Assembly (NCBI GenBank): GCA_026400835.1
Contig: JAPLOA010000087.1
Span: 1-64,000, forward strand
DNA from: Planctomycetales bacterium
Lineage (GTDB): Bacteria > Planctomycetota > Planctomycetia > Planctomycetales > Planctomycetaceae
DNA length: 64,000 nucleotides
Direction of reading: 5' to 3'
Shown here: one piece after another, positions 44,129-53,473 of the stretch
Layout of the letters: every line of letters begins with the position of its first letter
Position numbering within the stretch: the stretch's first letter is position 1
Made by a program: the position numbers and the translations under genes
The notes under the pieces: model-generated
What the model was told of the DNA's origin: nothing
The model's database searches: none
The model's input: only the letters and a program-made list of their open reading frames with translations

Positions 44129-45970
44129 TCAATCCAACTCGAATTGTTTGAGATGTTGCTCACGCTCTGTTTCAGTCATCTGATTTGGCTGTTCTGTCTT
44201 CAGCAGCACATGTCGCCCCAGAACAAGCACATCAATGTCCGTCATGCGAAAGCAGCGCCATGCATCTTCAGGAGTACATACAATCGGTTCGCTGCGAACA
44301 TTGAAACTGGTGTTGATCATCACGGGACAACCGGTTCTCTGATGAAACTTCGACAGCAACAAATGTGTCAAAGGGTTGCGTTCTGCATCAATCGTCTGAA
44401 TACGGGCCGAATAGTCAACGTGTGTCACAGCTGGAATTACGGAACGAGCATAATTCAGTTTCTCAATTCCGAACGCAGCAACTTCTGCAGCATCAGCCTT
44501 TATTCGATGCTGCTGATGAATATCAGCGACCAGCAGCATGTAAGGGCTGTCTGTACCGGCGGCCATCTGGAACCACTCGTGAACATGCTCCTTCAACACA
44601 ATCGGCGCGAAGGGGCGGAATGATTCGCGAAACTTGATTTTGAGATTCATCACCGACTGCATTCGAGGACTTCGTGCATCGCCCAGAATGCTGCGACCGC
44701 CCAGCGCACGAGGACCGAATTCCATTCGTCCCTGAAACCAGCCGATCACGTTCTCTTCGGCAATCAATTGCGACACGTATTCACATAACGCGTCGTCAGT
44801 CTCCAGCGTTCGAAACACTGCGTTCCTGGTTCTGAGGAACGCACTAATCTCTTCATCACCAAAGCAGGGGCCCAGAAACGACCCGCGCTGTGCATCAGGC
44901 TGCTGAGTGTTTCGTGGTTTCTCCAGCAACTGATGCCAGACAAACATGGCCGCACCGAGCGCACCGCCCGCATCTCCGGAGGCTGGTTGAATCCACACGT
45001 TGTCAAAAATGCCCTCGCGAAGAATCTTCCCATTGCCCACGCAATTCAGAGCAACTCCGCCGGCCAGCACCAGATTCTTCGAACCACTCGTTTTGCGAAC
45101 ATGTCGAGCCATTCGCAGCATGACTTCTTCCGTAACGCTTTGGATCGAAGCGGCGAGGTCCATTTCTCTTTGAGTCAACAATGACTCAGGCTTGCGCGGT
45201 GGTGCTACGAACAAGCGATGAAGCTTCTCCGAAGTCATCGTCAGTCCCTGACAATAATTGAAGTAGCTCATGTCCATCTGGAACGAGCCATCCTCTTTCA
45301 GCACCAGCAGATTCCCGAGGATCAGGTCGCGATATTTCGGCTGACCATAAGGAGCCAGCCCCATGAGTTTGTACTCACCGCTGTTAACTTTGAACCCTGT
45401 GTAATACGTAAACGCCGAATACAGCAACCCCAGCGAATGCGGAAAGCGAATCTCGTGAGTCAACTCCATCTGATTGCCACGACCGACTCCCATCGCCGTC
45501 GTCGACCATTCGCCAACTCCGTCCATCGTGAGAATCGCAGCGTCCTCAAACGGCGACGGAAAGAACGCGCTGGCTGCGTGGGATTCATGATGCTCCGTGA
45601 AAACGAAACGTCCTCGATAGCGATCGCGCAACCCGGTTCGAATCTCCCGGGGCATGTACAGTTTCTGCTGCAGCCAGACGGGCATGGCTTTCCGAAACGA
45701 TCGATATCCGGCCGGAGCATACGCCAGGTACGTTTCCAGCAGTCGTTCAAACTTCCTGAGCGGCTTGTCATAAAACGCTACATAATCGATCTGTTCCGGC
45801 GTTATGTTCGCCCGAGCCAGACAAAAATCCACGGCTTGCTGGGGAAATCCTTCGTCGTGTTTTTTCCGAGTAAACCGTTCCTCCTGCGCAGCGGCGATCA
45901 ACTGCCCATCAACAACCAGAGCGGCGGCAGAATCATGGTAAAACGCTGAAATCCCAAGAATTGCAGTCAG
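44129..45970 (-). CDS. Carbamoyltransferase, NodU/CmcH family, probable CTG start
   Basis: A 613-residue protein. The frame has no ATG at its expected beginning. Reading upstream of an internal TTG gives TAILGISAFYHDSAAALVVD, the conserved NodU/CmcH start, preceded by CTG at 45968-45970 with GGAG about 10 bases upstream; I take CTG as the start. HDSAAA and HHESHAASAFFPSPF are the metal and nucleotide-binding histidines of the N-terminal YrdC/Kae1-like fold. ILTMDGVGEWST, LAGGVALNCVGNGKI and SGDAGGALGAAM follow, and the C-terminal domain has GRMEFGPRALGGRSIL and INTSFNVRSEPIVCTPEDA. These enzymes transfer carbamoyl from carbamoyl phosphate to sugars or antibiotics. No glycan gene is adjacent. 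Confidence 0.93.
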   Translation of the reverse strand: MTAILGISAFYHDSAAALVVDGQLIAAAQEERFTRKKHDEGFPQQAVDFCLARANITPEQIDYVAFYDKPLRKFERLLETYLAYAPAGYRSFRKAMPVWLQQKLYMPREIRTGLRDRYRGRFVFTEHHESHAASAFFPSPFEDAAILTMDGVGEWSTTAMGVGRGNQMELTHEIRFPHSLGLLYSAFTYYTGFKVNSGEYKLMGLAPYGQPKYRDLILGNLLVLKEDGSFQMDMSYFNYCQGLTMTSEKLHRLFVAPPRKPESLLTQREMDLAASIQSVTEEVMLRMARHVRKTSGSKNLVLAGGVALNCVGNGKILREGIFDNVWIQPASGDAGGALGAAMFVWHQLLEKPRNTQQPDAQRGSFLGPCFGDEEISAFLRTRNAVFRTLETDDALCEYVSQLIAEENVIGWFQGRMEFGPRALGGRSILGDARSPRMQSVMNLKIKFRESFRPFAPIVLKEHVHEWFQMAAGTDSPYMLLVADIHQQHRIKADAAEVAAFGIEKLNYARSVIPAVTHVDYSARIQTIDAERNPLTHLLLSKFHQRTGCPVMINTSFNVRSEPIVCTPEDAWRCFRMTDIDVLVLGRHVLLKTEQPNQMTETEREQHLKQFELD

Positions 45971-46128
45971 GGCAGGGGTACTCCGGATTGTTTAATCCTG
46001 CTGAAAACGCGGCAAACTCTTCCGAGCCAGAGTTTTATCTCTTCTGCAGCGATCTCGAAACCGAGCGATCAGAATTTCGCCCGCCATGGTCACTCCCGAG
46101 TGATTGAACTGACGAATATACTACCTGC

Positions 46129-48231
46129 ATGATCAACTTGTCGGGACTCAATCCGCCGCAGCGCGAAGCGGCATCGATTCTTTCCGGGCCGCTGCTGGTA
46201 CTGGCCGGAGCAGGCACCGGGAAAACTCGCGTGATTACCTATCGCATGGCGAACCTGATCGCTCACGGGATTCGCCCCGATCGCATCCTGTCTGTGACAT
46301 TCACCAACAAGGCCGCCAGGGAAATGCGGGAGCGTGCTCTGAAGCTGATCGGAAAGCAGTTCAAACTGCGGCCGATCGTCTCCACCTTCCACTCGTTCTG
46401 CGTTCGCGTGCTCCGAGAAGACATCGATTCCCTCGGCTACCCCAAAAAGTTTGCCATCTACGATCGCAGTGATCAGGAATCCGCTGCGCGTACTGCTCTT
46501 CGCGATATTCGTCTGGGTGACGGCACGATGAAGCCCAGCGATCTGATCAACCGCATCAGCAAATGGAAAATGCAGGGCATTCAGGACCACGAAGCCAGCA
46601 GCCATGTGGAGGCGGATTTCGACTTTCTCGCAGCCATGGCGTACAAACGCTACCAGAAGCAACTGCGTGCCTGCGGTGCCGTCGACTTTGACGACCTGTT
46701 GCTGCTGACCGTCAAACTGTTCAAAGATTTCCCGGACGTTCTCCAGCGACACCAGTCAAAGTTCGACCACGTTCAGGTCGACGAATATCAGGATACAAAC
46801 GGAGTTCAGTTTCAACTCATCGAATCACTGGTGAAGCCCCATCGCAATATCTGCGTTGTGGGCGACGACGACCAGTCCATCTACGGTTGGCGCGGTGCGG
46901 AAGTTGAACACATCATCAACTTCGCCAAATACTTCCCCAATACAAAGACCGTGCGTCTGGAAAATAACTACCGCTGCACCGACCGAATTCTGGAGTGCGC
47001 GAACCGGCTGGTGAAGCACAATCGCCTGCGTCATGACAAGACTCTGATTCCTCACAAGAAGTCCGGTTCACCAATTCGCCTGCAGGCTTTTGAAGACGAA
47101 ACAGCGGAGGCGGAAGGCGTCGTTCAGGAGATCGCCTATCTCATCAGCGAACTGGGCGTAAAGCCAAAGCAGGTGGCCATCCTGTTTCGCACGAACGAAC
47201 AGCCTCGTGTCTTCGAACAGGAATTACGACGCCAAAAGGTGCCGTACATGCTGGTCGGCGGCCAGTCGTTTTTTGATCGACGCGAGATTCGTGACCTGAT
47301 GGCCTATTTAAAAGCCATCGAGAATTCCCGCGACGAGGTCAGTCTCCTGCGAATCATCAATACACCAGCGCGCGGAATCGGCGATACGACCACCGAAAAG
47401 ATTCTGCAGCGAGCCGTCAAGAAGGGCGTCAGCTTCTGGGACTTCGTGCCGGAAGCTTCGGCCGAAGGGCTCGTTCCTGCAAAAACCCTCACGTCCCTCG
47501 TCAAGTTTCGAGAACTGTTGCAGCGATACGGTCAGGTGATGAACAGTGACCCGAAAAACCTTGCTGAACAATGTCGTCAGTTGGTTCGTGAGATCGATTA
47601 CGAATCGGAGATCGCCAAACAGTACAAAGAAGAAACTCAGCAGGAGACACGCAAGACCATTCTGGAAGAGTTTATCAACTCCATCGGTCAGTACGTGGAG
47701 CGCAATGAAGATCCATCGTTAACCGGATTTCTGGAGACGACCGCTCTGATGGACCGCGAAGATGAAGCGGATCGCAATGAAAAGCAGGAACAGGATGCGG
47801 TGCGACTGATGACGCTGCATTCCGCGAAGGGTCTGGAGTTTCCTCGCGTCTATCTGATCGGCATGGAAGAAGGCTTCCTGCCTCACAAACGCAGCATTGA
47901 TGCCGACTCGGAAAAAGATATTGCGGAAGAGCGTCGACTGGCCTACGTCGGGGTGACGCGTGCGATGGATCACCTGACTCTGACCCGCGCCAAGTCACGC
48001 ATGAAATGGGGCAAGCGGCGCGAGACCGTCCCGTCTCGTTTTCTGTTCGAGATGCAGGCCGAACCTGGCGAAGCATTGCCGGAGGTCTCAATCGAACGGC
48101 AAGAGGGCGTTGGCATCCCCATCATGCCGATGGGCGAATCATCGCCTTTCCAACCTCGCCCCACGATTCTCCCCTCGTCGGCAAAGCTGAGTGCTCCGCC
48201 TCCCAATGAGTTCGAAGCACCCCCATTTTAG
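46129..48231 (+). CDS. UvrD/PcrA/Rep-type DNA helicase
   Basis: A 700-residue superfamily 1A helicase, of normal length. Motifs in order: Q motif LNPPQREAASIL, Walker A LVLAGAGTGKTRVI, Ia SVTFTNKAAREM, II VQVDEYQDTNGVQ, III VVGDDDQSIYGWRGAEV, IV VAILFRTNEQPRV, V VRLMTLHSAKGLEFPRVYLIG and VI EERRLAYVGVTRA. The DEYQDTN form and overall order match Rep/PcrA/UvrD. It unwinds duplex DNA 3' to 5' with ATP in excision and mismatch repair and removes RecA filaments. Which of the three it replaces cannot be told without alignment. The Pro-rich tail (about 650-700) replaces the usual Tudor-like tail. It is divergent from the carbamoyltransferase gene, with about 160 bp between. Confidence 0.95.
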   Translation: MINLSGLNPPQREAASILSGPLLVLAGAGTGKTRVITYRMANLIAHGIRPDRILSVTFTNKAAREMRERALKLIGKQFKLRPIVSTFHSFCVRVLREDIDSLGYPKKFAIYDRSDQESAARTALRDIRLGDGTMKPSDLINRISKWKMQGIQDHEASSHVEADFDFLAAMAYKRYQKQLRACGAVDFDDLLLLTVKLFKDFPDVLQRHQSKFDHVQVDEYQDTNGVQFQLIESLVKPHRNICVVGDDDQSIYGWRGAEVEHIINFAKYFPNTKTVRLENNYRCTDRILECANRLVKHNRLRHDKTLIPHKKSGSPIRLQAFEDETAEAEGVVQEIAYLISELGVKPKQVAILFRTNEQPRVFEQELRRQKVPYMLVGGQSFFDRREIRDLMAYLKAIENSRDEVSLLRIINTPARGIGDTTTEKILQRAVKKGVSFWDFVPEASAEGLVPAKTLTSLVKFRELLQRYGQVMNSDPKNLAEQCRQLVREIDYESEIAKQYKEETQQETRKTILEEFINSIGQYVERNEDPSLTGFLETTALMDREDEADRNEKQEQDAVRLMTLHSAKGLEFPRVYLIGMEEGFLPHKRSIDADSEKDIAEERRLAYVGVTRAMDHLTLTRAKSRMKWGKRRETVPSRFLFEMQAEPGEALPEVSIERQEGVGIPIMPMGESSPFQPRPTILPSSAKLSAPPPNEFEAPPF

Positions 48232-48652
48232 AGGTGCATGAGACACTGGGTCTCGGTGGATGAAGTCTCAAACCGAAACAGCGTGCAGTCTCTGGCGACA
48301 ACAGTCTTTGGTGACAGTGGTTGTGAAGGACGGTTAACTGCAGCAGCAGTGTTCTGTGGAATCAACAACCAGCTCGTGCTCGCGGAGAACAAACCAGAGA
48401 CGTTTCATCCAACTGTTTTTTCGAAGCATATTTACTGAAAACCTCAGACGATCAATGGAAGGCCTTGTGGAGCCTGCTAATCTGCAAAAGGGAATGGCTC
48501 GACGCACGAAACATCTGGCCGAAGTTCACACGACAGGAAACCTGTCGACAGAGCGACAGGTGTTCGGTACTTCGGTCTGGCCTTCGCTTACGCCCTATGT
48601 TTGCCGCAAGAGTCGACATCGTCACAGTTTCCACGGGAGTGATTCCACATCA
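48232..48652. other. Intergenic region
   Basis: About 421 bp between helicase and TPR-AAA genes. It contains a perfect 7-bp hairpin, CGACAGG/CCTGTCG, at 48531-48547. The AAA reading frame is open far upstream but has no gene-like sequence there. Confidence 0.5.
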
Positions 48653-50005
48653 ATGGCAGACGATTCAACTATTAAATCGCTTCGTGAGGCCCTGAGCATT
48701 TCGCCGGACAATGTTGCGCTGCGAAAACTCCTTGGTCGGACGCTGATACAACAGGGGCAGGCTTCCGAGGCCGAAGCGGAATTTCGCAAGCTCGTGGAAA
48801 TGCGTCCCGACGACAATGAAGCCAGACTTGATCTTGCCAATGCTTTTTTCCAGCAGGGCAAATTCTCGCCAGCGCTGGTTATTGTGGAGGATATGGTGGC
48901 AAAGCGAGGAACTCCTGCGGGAGCTTATCTGCTGCATGCTCGCCTCTTGATGCAGCGTGGTGAGACATCCTTTGCGGTCACTGAATATCGGCACGCGATT
49001 GCTGAAGATGCGGCATTGCGAGATACCGCCCTGGAAGCAGAACTTGGTATTGAAGCTCCCGTGAATTCGCCAGTGTCGGAAGGACGAGTTCGTGCTCCGT
49101 GGGAAGGCGAAGACGAATCCGCGAAGACTCAGCGTACAGACTTCGAACGTCCGCTGGTCAGGTTTAACGATGTTGGCGGCATGGCGAATCTGAAGGAAGA
49201 GATTCGCATGAAAGTCATTTATCCGATCCAACACGCAGACATGTTCAAAGCTTATGGCAAAGCCGTTGGTGGCGGCATTCTGATGTACGGACCGCCTGGC
49301 TGCGGAAAAACTCATTTGGCACGTGCGACCGCAGGGGAAATCAGTGCGGGGTTTCTGAACATCGGCATTCATGATGTGCTGGACATGTGGATCGGCAGCA
49401 GTGAAAAAGCTTTACATGCTTTGTTCCAGACTGCTCGAACCAACAAACCGTGCGTCATGTTCTTTGATGAAGTCGACGCATTGGGAGCATCCCGGGCTGA
49501 TATGAAAACCAGCGGAGGGCGACACCTGATCAATCAGTTTCTGACAGAAACCGACAGCGTGGCCTCGTCGAATGAAGGCGTGCTGATTCTGGCCGCGACA
49601 AATGCGCCGTGGAATCTGGATCCGGCATTTCGTCGGCCCGGGCGATTTGATCGCATCATCTTTGTGCCACCACCAGATCGAGAAGGACGTGCAGAAATTC
49701 TGCGACTGCTGTTGAAGGGAAAACCTTCCGGCACGATCGACCACGATGCCATCGCGAAGAAGACTGAAGAATTCTCGGGAGCCGACCTGAAGGCCGTTGT
49801 GGATGTTTGTGTCGAAGCCAAACTGCAGGAAGCGATGAAGACAGGTCGCCCTTTGCCGATTGAAACTCGCGATTTGCTGGCGGCGGCTAAACAGGTTCAG
49901 CCGTCAACTCGCGACTGGTTTAGTTCGGCTCGCAACTATGCGTTGTATTCAAATCAGGGCGGACAGTACGACGAAATTCTCAAGTATCTGAAGCTGAGTC
50001 GATGA
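48653..50005 (+). CDS. TPR-AAA+ ATPase
   Basis: A 450-residue protein starting at MADDSTIKSLREAL (48653), with GGGAG some 13 bases upstream. Residues about 5-120 hold TPR-like repeats (SPDNVALRKLLGRTLIQQGQ, PDDNEARLDLANAFFQQGKF). The ATPase is a single CDC48/PAN-like AAA+ module: FNDVGGMANLKEEI, Walker A GPPGCGKT (213-220), pore region MWIGSSEKALHALFQTA, Walker B CVMFFDEVDALG (267-278), sensor AATNAPWNLDPAFRRPGRFDR with the arginine fingers, and the C-terminal lid FSGADLKAVVDVC. Such ATPases remodel or unfold proteins as hexamers; the TPR would recruit the substrate. The stop overlaps the next gene (ATGA), which encodes a membrane TPR protein, probably the partner. Confidence 0.93.
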   Translation: MADDSTIKSLREALSISPDNVALRKLLGRTLIQQGQASEAEAEFRKLVEMRPDDNEARLDLANAFFQQGKFSPALVIVEDMVAKRGTPAGAYLLHARLLMQRGETSFAVTEYRHAIAEDAALRDTALEAELGIEAPVNSPVSEGRVRAPWEGEDESAKTQRTDFERPLVRFNDVGGMANLKEEIRMKVIYPIQHADMFKAYGKAVGGGILMYGPPGCGKTHLARATAGEISAGFLNIGIHDVLDMWIGSSEKALHALFQTARTNKPCVMFFDEVDALGASRADMKTSGGRHLINQFLTETDSVASSNEGVLILAATNAPWNLDPAFRRPGRFDRIIFVPPPDREGRAEILRLLLKGKPSGTIDHDAIAKKTEEFSGADLKAVVDVCVEAKLQEAMKTGRPLPIETRDLLAAAKQVQPSTRDWFSSARNYALYSNQGGQYDEILKYLKLSR

Positions 50006-51471
50006 ACACAGATTCTTATCTGTTACGTGCCCGAGTGCTGATGAGCCAGAACCGGATGGAACTGGCCGAGGAGCAGCTCCGCATGGTGCTGGCCTCGGAA
50101 TCATCTCATAGCGAAGCTCACGCGTTGCTGGCTTTGTGTCTTGTTGAGCGAGAAGCCTTTGATGCAGCCACGGAGGAAGCTCAACAGGCGATTTTTCATG
50201 GTCCAGCAGAACCCGCCGCGCACTATTCTCTCGCACGAGTCATGCTAAAACGCAATCGCCTGCGGGAAGCTCGTGAGTCGATCAATGAAGCGCTGCGGTT
50301 GTCTCCATGGAATGCTGGCTACTTCGCTACACTTGGCGCCATCGAAGCGGCTGGTGAGCGATGGGAGGACGTTCTCAAGGCAGCAGAGCAGGGATTGGAG
50401 GCAGATCCGGAAGATGAAGGCTGTGAGAATCTGCGTGCGGCGGCTTTAACGACTCTTGGAAGACGTTCGGAGGCCGGGCTGACCATTCAGGAGTCTCTGC
50501 GAAGAAATCCCGAGAACGCGTTTACTCATGCGAATGAAGGCTGGCGACTATTGCATGTTCGCCAATCCGAACAGGCCATGGTCCACTTTCGCGAAGCGCT
50601 GCGACTGGATCCCAATCTGGAATGGGCCAGACGCGGAATTGTGGAAGCGATGAAGGCCCGTTTCTTTATCTATCGCATGATGCTGGGATTTTTCCTGTGG
50701 ATCGGACGGTTTCCGCCAAAGACGCGCCTGCTGCTGCTGATCGGAATGCCCATCGCACAATCTGTATTGCAGTCCACGGTTGAATCAATACCGGCCCTCG
50801 AGTTTCTTGCATTCCCACTGATGCTGACGTATCTGCTGTTCGTCTGGATGACGTGGACATCATCAGCGTTGTTCAATCTGGTCCTGATGCTGAATCCATT
50901 TGGACGACTTGCTTTGAATCGTGAAGAGAAGGTACAGGCGATCGCAACTGGTTCCTGTGTCGCAGCGGCTTTGGCATGCGAAATTCTGTTCCTGTATCAA
51001 TCGCTGAAGCTGCCTGAGATTCTTTCGCACGGAACCTACGTCGCTGCACTTTATCTGGGACTGGCGGTTCCCGTCATCACAACCACCAGCACGACAGAGC
51101 GTCGCAGAAAATTGGTCGCAGCAGCCTGGACCTGTTTGGTGCTTTATTTTTGTCTGTCCACAACGTTCAGAGCCTGGCAGTTTTCCGAGATCGCCATGAC
51201 CACTCCGGAACCACCCCCAATCCCGGAGAAAATGGAAGCCGCTTTTGCAGCTCGCAAGGCCGGTGAACCACTGAAGCTGAACGTCCCGAAAGATATTGAC
51301 GAATCCGCAACGAAGGAATGGACCAGGATTTTGCAGGAGCACAACGATTACACGGAAAAACTGCGAGATCCGGGCAGAGAATTCAGCAGCCAGTTCAGCA
51401 GCACTGTCACTCTGCTGATCCTTTCAACGTGGATGGGGCTGGGACTGATGCTGATTCCTGTCAAACGCTGA
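50002..51471 (+). CDS. TPR protein with C-terminal membrane region
   Basis: A 489-residue protein, translationally coupled by ATGA to the TPR-AAA+ ATPase. Residues about 1-210 are TPR repeats (for example AEEQLRMVLASESSHSEAHAL and MVHFREALRLDPNLEWARRG). About five or six hydrophobic helices follow between residues 225 and 390 (FFIYRMMLGFFLWIG, LLLLIGMPIAQSVL, AIATGSCVAAALACEILFLYQ, and others). A soluble loop of about 70 residues precedes a last helix (TVTLLILSTWMGLGLMLIPV). It could anchor the ATPase at the membrane or present substrates to it. I do not recognise a named family. Confidence 0.9.
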   Translation: MNTDSYLLRARVLMSQNRMELAEEQLRMVLASESSHSEAHALLALCLVEREAFDAATEEAQQAIFHGPAEPAAHYSLARVMLKRNRLREARESINEALRLSPWNAGYFATLGAIEAAGERWEDVLKAAEQGLEADPEDEGCENLRAAALTTLGRRSEAGLTIQESLRRNPENAFTHANEGWRLLHVRQSEQAMVHFREALRLDPNLEWARRGIVEAMKARFFIYRMMLGFFLWIGRFPPKTRLLLLIGMPIAQSVLQSTVESIPALEFLAFPLMLTYLLFVWMTWTSSALFNLVLMLNPFGRLALNREEKVQAIATGSCVAAALACEILFLYQSLKLPEILSHGTYVAALYLGLAVPVITTTSTTERRRKLVAAAWTCLVLYFCLSTTFRAWQFSEIAMTTPEPPPIPEKMEAAFAARKAGEPLKLNVPKDIDESATKEWTRILQEHNDYTEKLRDPGREFSSQFSSTVTLLILSTWMGLGLMLIPVKR

Positions 51472-51617
51472 CAAACACTCTCGTTCAGATCTGCAGTCGC
51501 AGATCTCGGTGAATTTCAGCGGAGCGATGACTCCAGAAGGGCGAGCCTTACGCATCCTGTGACTTCACAGCACCCTGAATGGATGAACTTCACCATCAGA
51601 CGGCACAGCACCTGAGA

Positions 51618-52358
51618 CTACCGAAACATGTCATCTGCAAACGGATGCAGCGCTGCCACTCCACCGGATTTAGGGAGAGCATTCAGATAAAGCTCTGCCA
51701 TCCGAAAGTCATCATTTGTCGTGATTTTGATGTTCATATCCCATCCGTCGATGACATGAACCGGATGATTCATTTGTTCCACCAATGACGCCTCATCTGT
51801 GACGGATGACAGGTCGCGACACACCGCAAAAGCCTTCTCCAGCAGGCTGCGTTCGAAGACCTGCGGGGTCTGAGCCTGCACCAGATTTGTGCGATCGACG
51901 GTCGACTCGATCATGCCATCTGCCCTGATTTTTTTTACGGTGCTGCTGATACGCAATCCGGGAATCGCTGCCTGATGAATCTGCGCGGCTGCAAATATCT
52001 GATCGATCCACCTGGCTGTCAGCAAGGGTCTCGCGGCATCATGGACGGCAATGAAATCGGCTGGCTCTGTAATGGCACTGATTCCATTCCGGACGCTTTC
52101 TGCTCGCGAAGCACCCCCGGCAACAACCTTAATATCCATGAATGCGAGGTTTGGTTTAAACGTCTCCCGAAACCACTCCATGTCATCAGGGGACACGATC
52201 AGAATCGTCTGGCAAACATCCGATCGCCCCTGAAAATACTCGGCCGTCCGAACCCACACCGGCCGACCTTTCAATTCCACGAACGGCTTCTTGCGCTGAA
52301 AGCCCGACATCCGAGTACTCTTGCCGGCAGCCGGCAAAATGACAGCAAATCGAGCCAT
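51618..52358 (-). CDS. ispD: 2-C-methyl-D-erythritol 4-phosphate cytidylyltransferase
   Basis: A 246-residue enzyme of the MEP isoprenoid pathway, making CDP-methylerythritol from CTP. Start ATG at 52356-52358 with AGGAG 9 bases upstream. FAVILPAAGKSTRMSG is the CTP-binding loop, followed by KKPFVELKGRPV, VAGGASRAESVRNGI, FIAVHDAARPLL and LVQAQTPQVFERSLL. DEASLVEQMNHPVHVIDG fits the C-terminal part. Length and motifs are normal. No other isoprenoid gene (ispF) is adjacent. Confidence 0.96.
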   Translation of the reverse strand: MARFAVILPAAGKSTRMSGFQRKKPFVELKGRPVWVRTAEYFQGRSDVCQTILIVSPDDMEWFRETFKPNLAFMDIKVVAGGASRAESVRNGISAITEPADFIAVHDAARPLLTARWIDQIFAAAQIHQAAIPGLRISSTVKKIRADGMIESTVDRTNLVQAQTPQVFERSLLEKAFAVCRDLSSVTDEASLVEQMNHPVHVIDGWDMNIKITTNDDFRMAELYLNALPKSGGVAALHPFADDMFR

Positions 52359-52756
52359 GAAAGAGTGCTCCTGTAAATCAGCGGCCATGGTCTCCTGCGG
52401 AAACTGCAGGCGATCGCCGCTGAACGATGTTGGTTGCTTACTGAACATCGCCAAGCTCTGATCAGCAGACGTTTGTCAGCAGGTTCCCGGAAGTTCCTGG
52501 TCTTGTTTTGAGGGAGTGTTCAAACACACCAGAAGTGCCAGTAAGGATCTCGTTCCTTTTCGCGGGCTGGCGCTTCGGGTTAGTATTTAATAAAAGTATA
52601 GGAAAGACTGAAATCGCTTCCCATGTTGATTGCGGTCGACATCAACAAAACCGGGCGGACGAGAATTGGCAACCGTAGCGCGTCGCCTGATGAATCAAAG
52701 CTAAGAATCGACGGATGCTCAAAATCGAGTTCTCTGGTATCCTTTTCCACAACTCA
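52359..52756. other. Divergent intergenic region with weak repeat copy
   Basis: About 398 bp. CTGGCGCTTCGGGTTA at 52567-52582 is a weakened copy of the core palindromic unit found at 38652. An AT-rich stretch follows (TATTTAATAAAAGTATA, 52585-52601) and could belong to a promoter for the thioesterase gene. Confidence 0.5.
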
Positions 52757-52810
52757 ATGAAACGAATCGCGTTCTTCGTTGCTGCTGCCTTCTGTTTTTC
52801 TGAACTGTGA
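52757..52810 (+). CDS. Possible 17-codon leader peptide
   Basis: ATG at 52757 opens a frame MKRIAFFVAAAFCFSEL that stops at 52808-52810, three bases before the thioesterase ATG. The sequence looks like a signal-peptide start. No ribosome binding site is clear, so it may be chance. Confidence 0.25.
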   Translation: MKRIAFFVAAAFCFSEL

Positions 52811-52813
52811 ATC

Positions 52814-53233
52814 ATGCCAGCCGTATTCGAATATCATCATCAGGTCACTCCCGAAGAGATTGACGGTGTCGGCCATGTGAACAACATCGAGTATCTTCGC
52901 TGGCTTCAGCACGCGGCGATCGCTCATTCGTCAGCGCAGGGCTGGTCGGCTCGAGCTTATCACGAACTGGGGCAGGGCTGGGTTGTGAGATCTCATTACA
53001 TTGAATACCTCATTCCGGCATTCCTTGATGACAAAATCGTGGTTCGTACATGGGTCGCGGACATGAAACGAGTCACCTCAATGCGCCGTTATGAGATCCA
53101 CCGAACCAGCGATGGAAAACAATTGGCTCTCGCACATACTAACTGGGCTTTCGTCAAGTTCGCAACGCTGCAGCCCTGTCGGGTACCAGCGGACGTCATC
53201 AACGCCTTTGAGATTGTGACGGATCAGACATAA
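52814..53233 (+). CDS. Acyl-CoA thioesterase, YbgC/FadM hot-dog type
   Basis: A 139-residue single hot-dog protein. HHQVTPEEIDGVGHVNNIEYLRWLQHAAIAH carries the YbgC/4-hydroxybenzoyl-CoA thioesterase signature with catalytic Asp and GHVNN. YIEYLIPAFLDDKIVVRTWV and RRYEIHR-like strands follow. It hydrolyses acyl-CoA thioesters in the cytoplasm; chain length preference is unknown. Full family length. Start ATG at 52814. Confidence 0.92.
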   Translation: MPAVFEYHHQVTPEEIDGVGHVNNIEYLRWLQHAAIAHSSAQGWSARAYHELGQGWVVRSHYIEYLIPAFLDDKIVVRTWVADMKRVTSMRRYEIHRTSDGKQLALAHTNWAFVKFATLQPCRVPADVINAFEIVTDQT

Positions 53234-53473
53234 ACAGCGCCGGAACAGCACTCGTAGAACGAACCATGACGCTTGCAGTGACCCTGAAAAACTTCCACCA
53301 ATCACAACTCATGACGGCCGGATTTCGTATTCCCTCTGCGTGATCGGCAGATTCGGCTTGTCATTCACACCGCCTTCCGGAGAGCGAGGCAATTCCTGCT
53401 GGAACAGGAATGGGAATGATAAAACGTCCTCGGACGGCTCTTGTTCAATTCTTCGCACACTGATACTTCTCCC

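Noticed and set aside
46090-46752. Minus-strand frame of 220 codons in the helicase gene
   Set aside because: Antisense to helicase motifs; no signal or start site.
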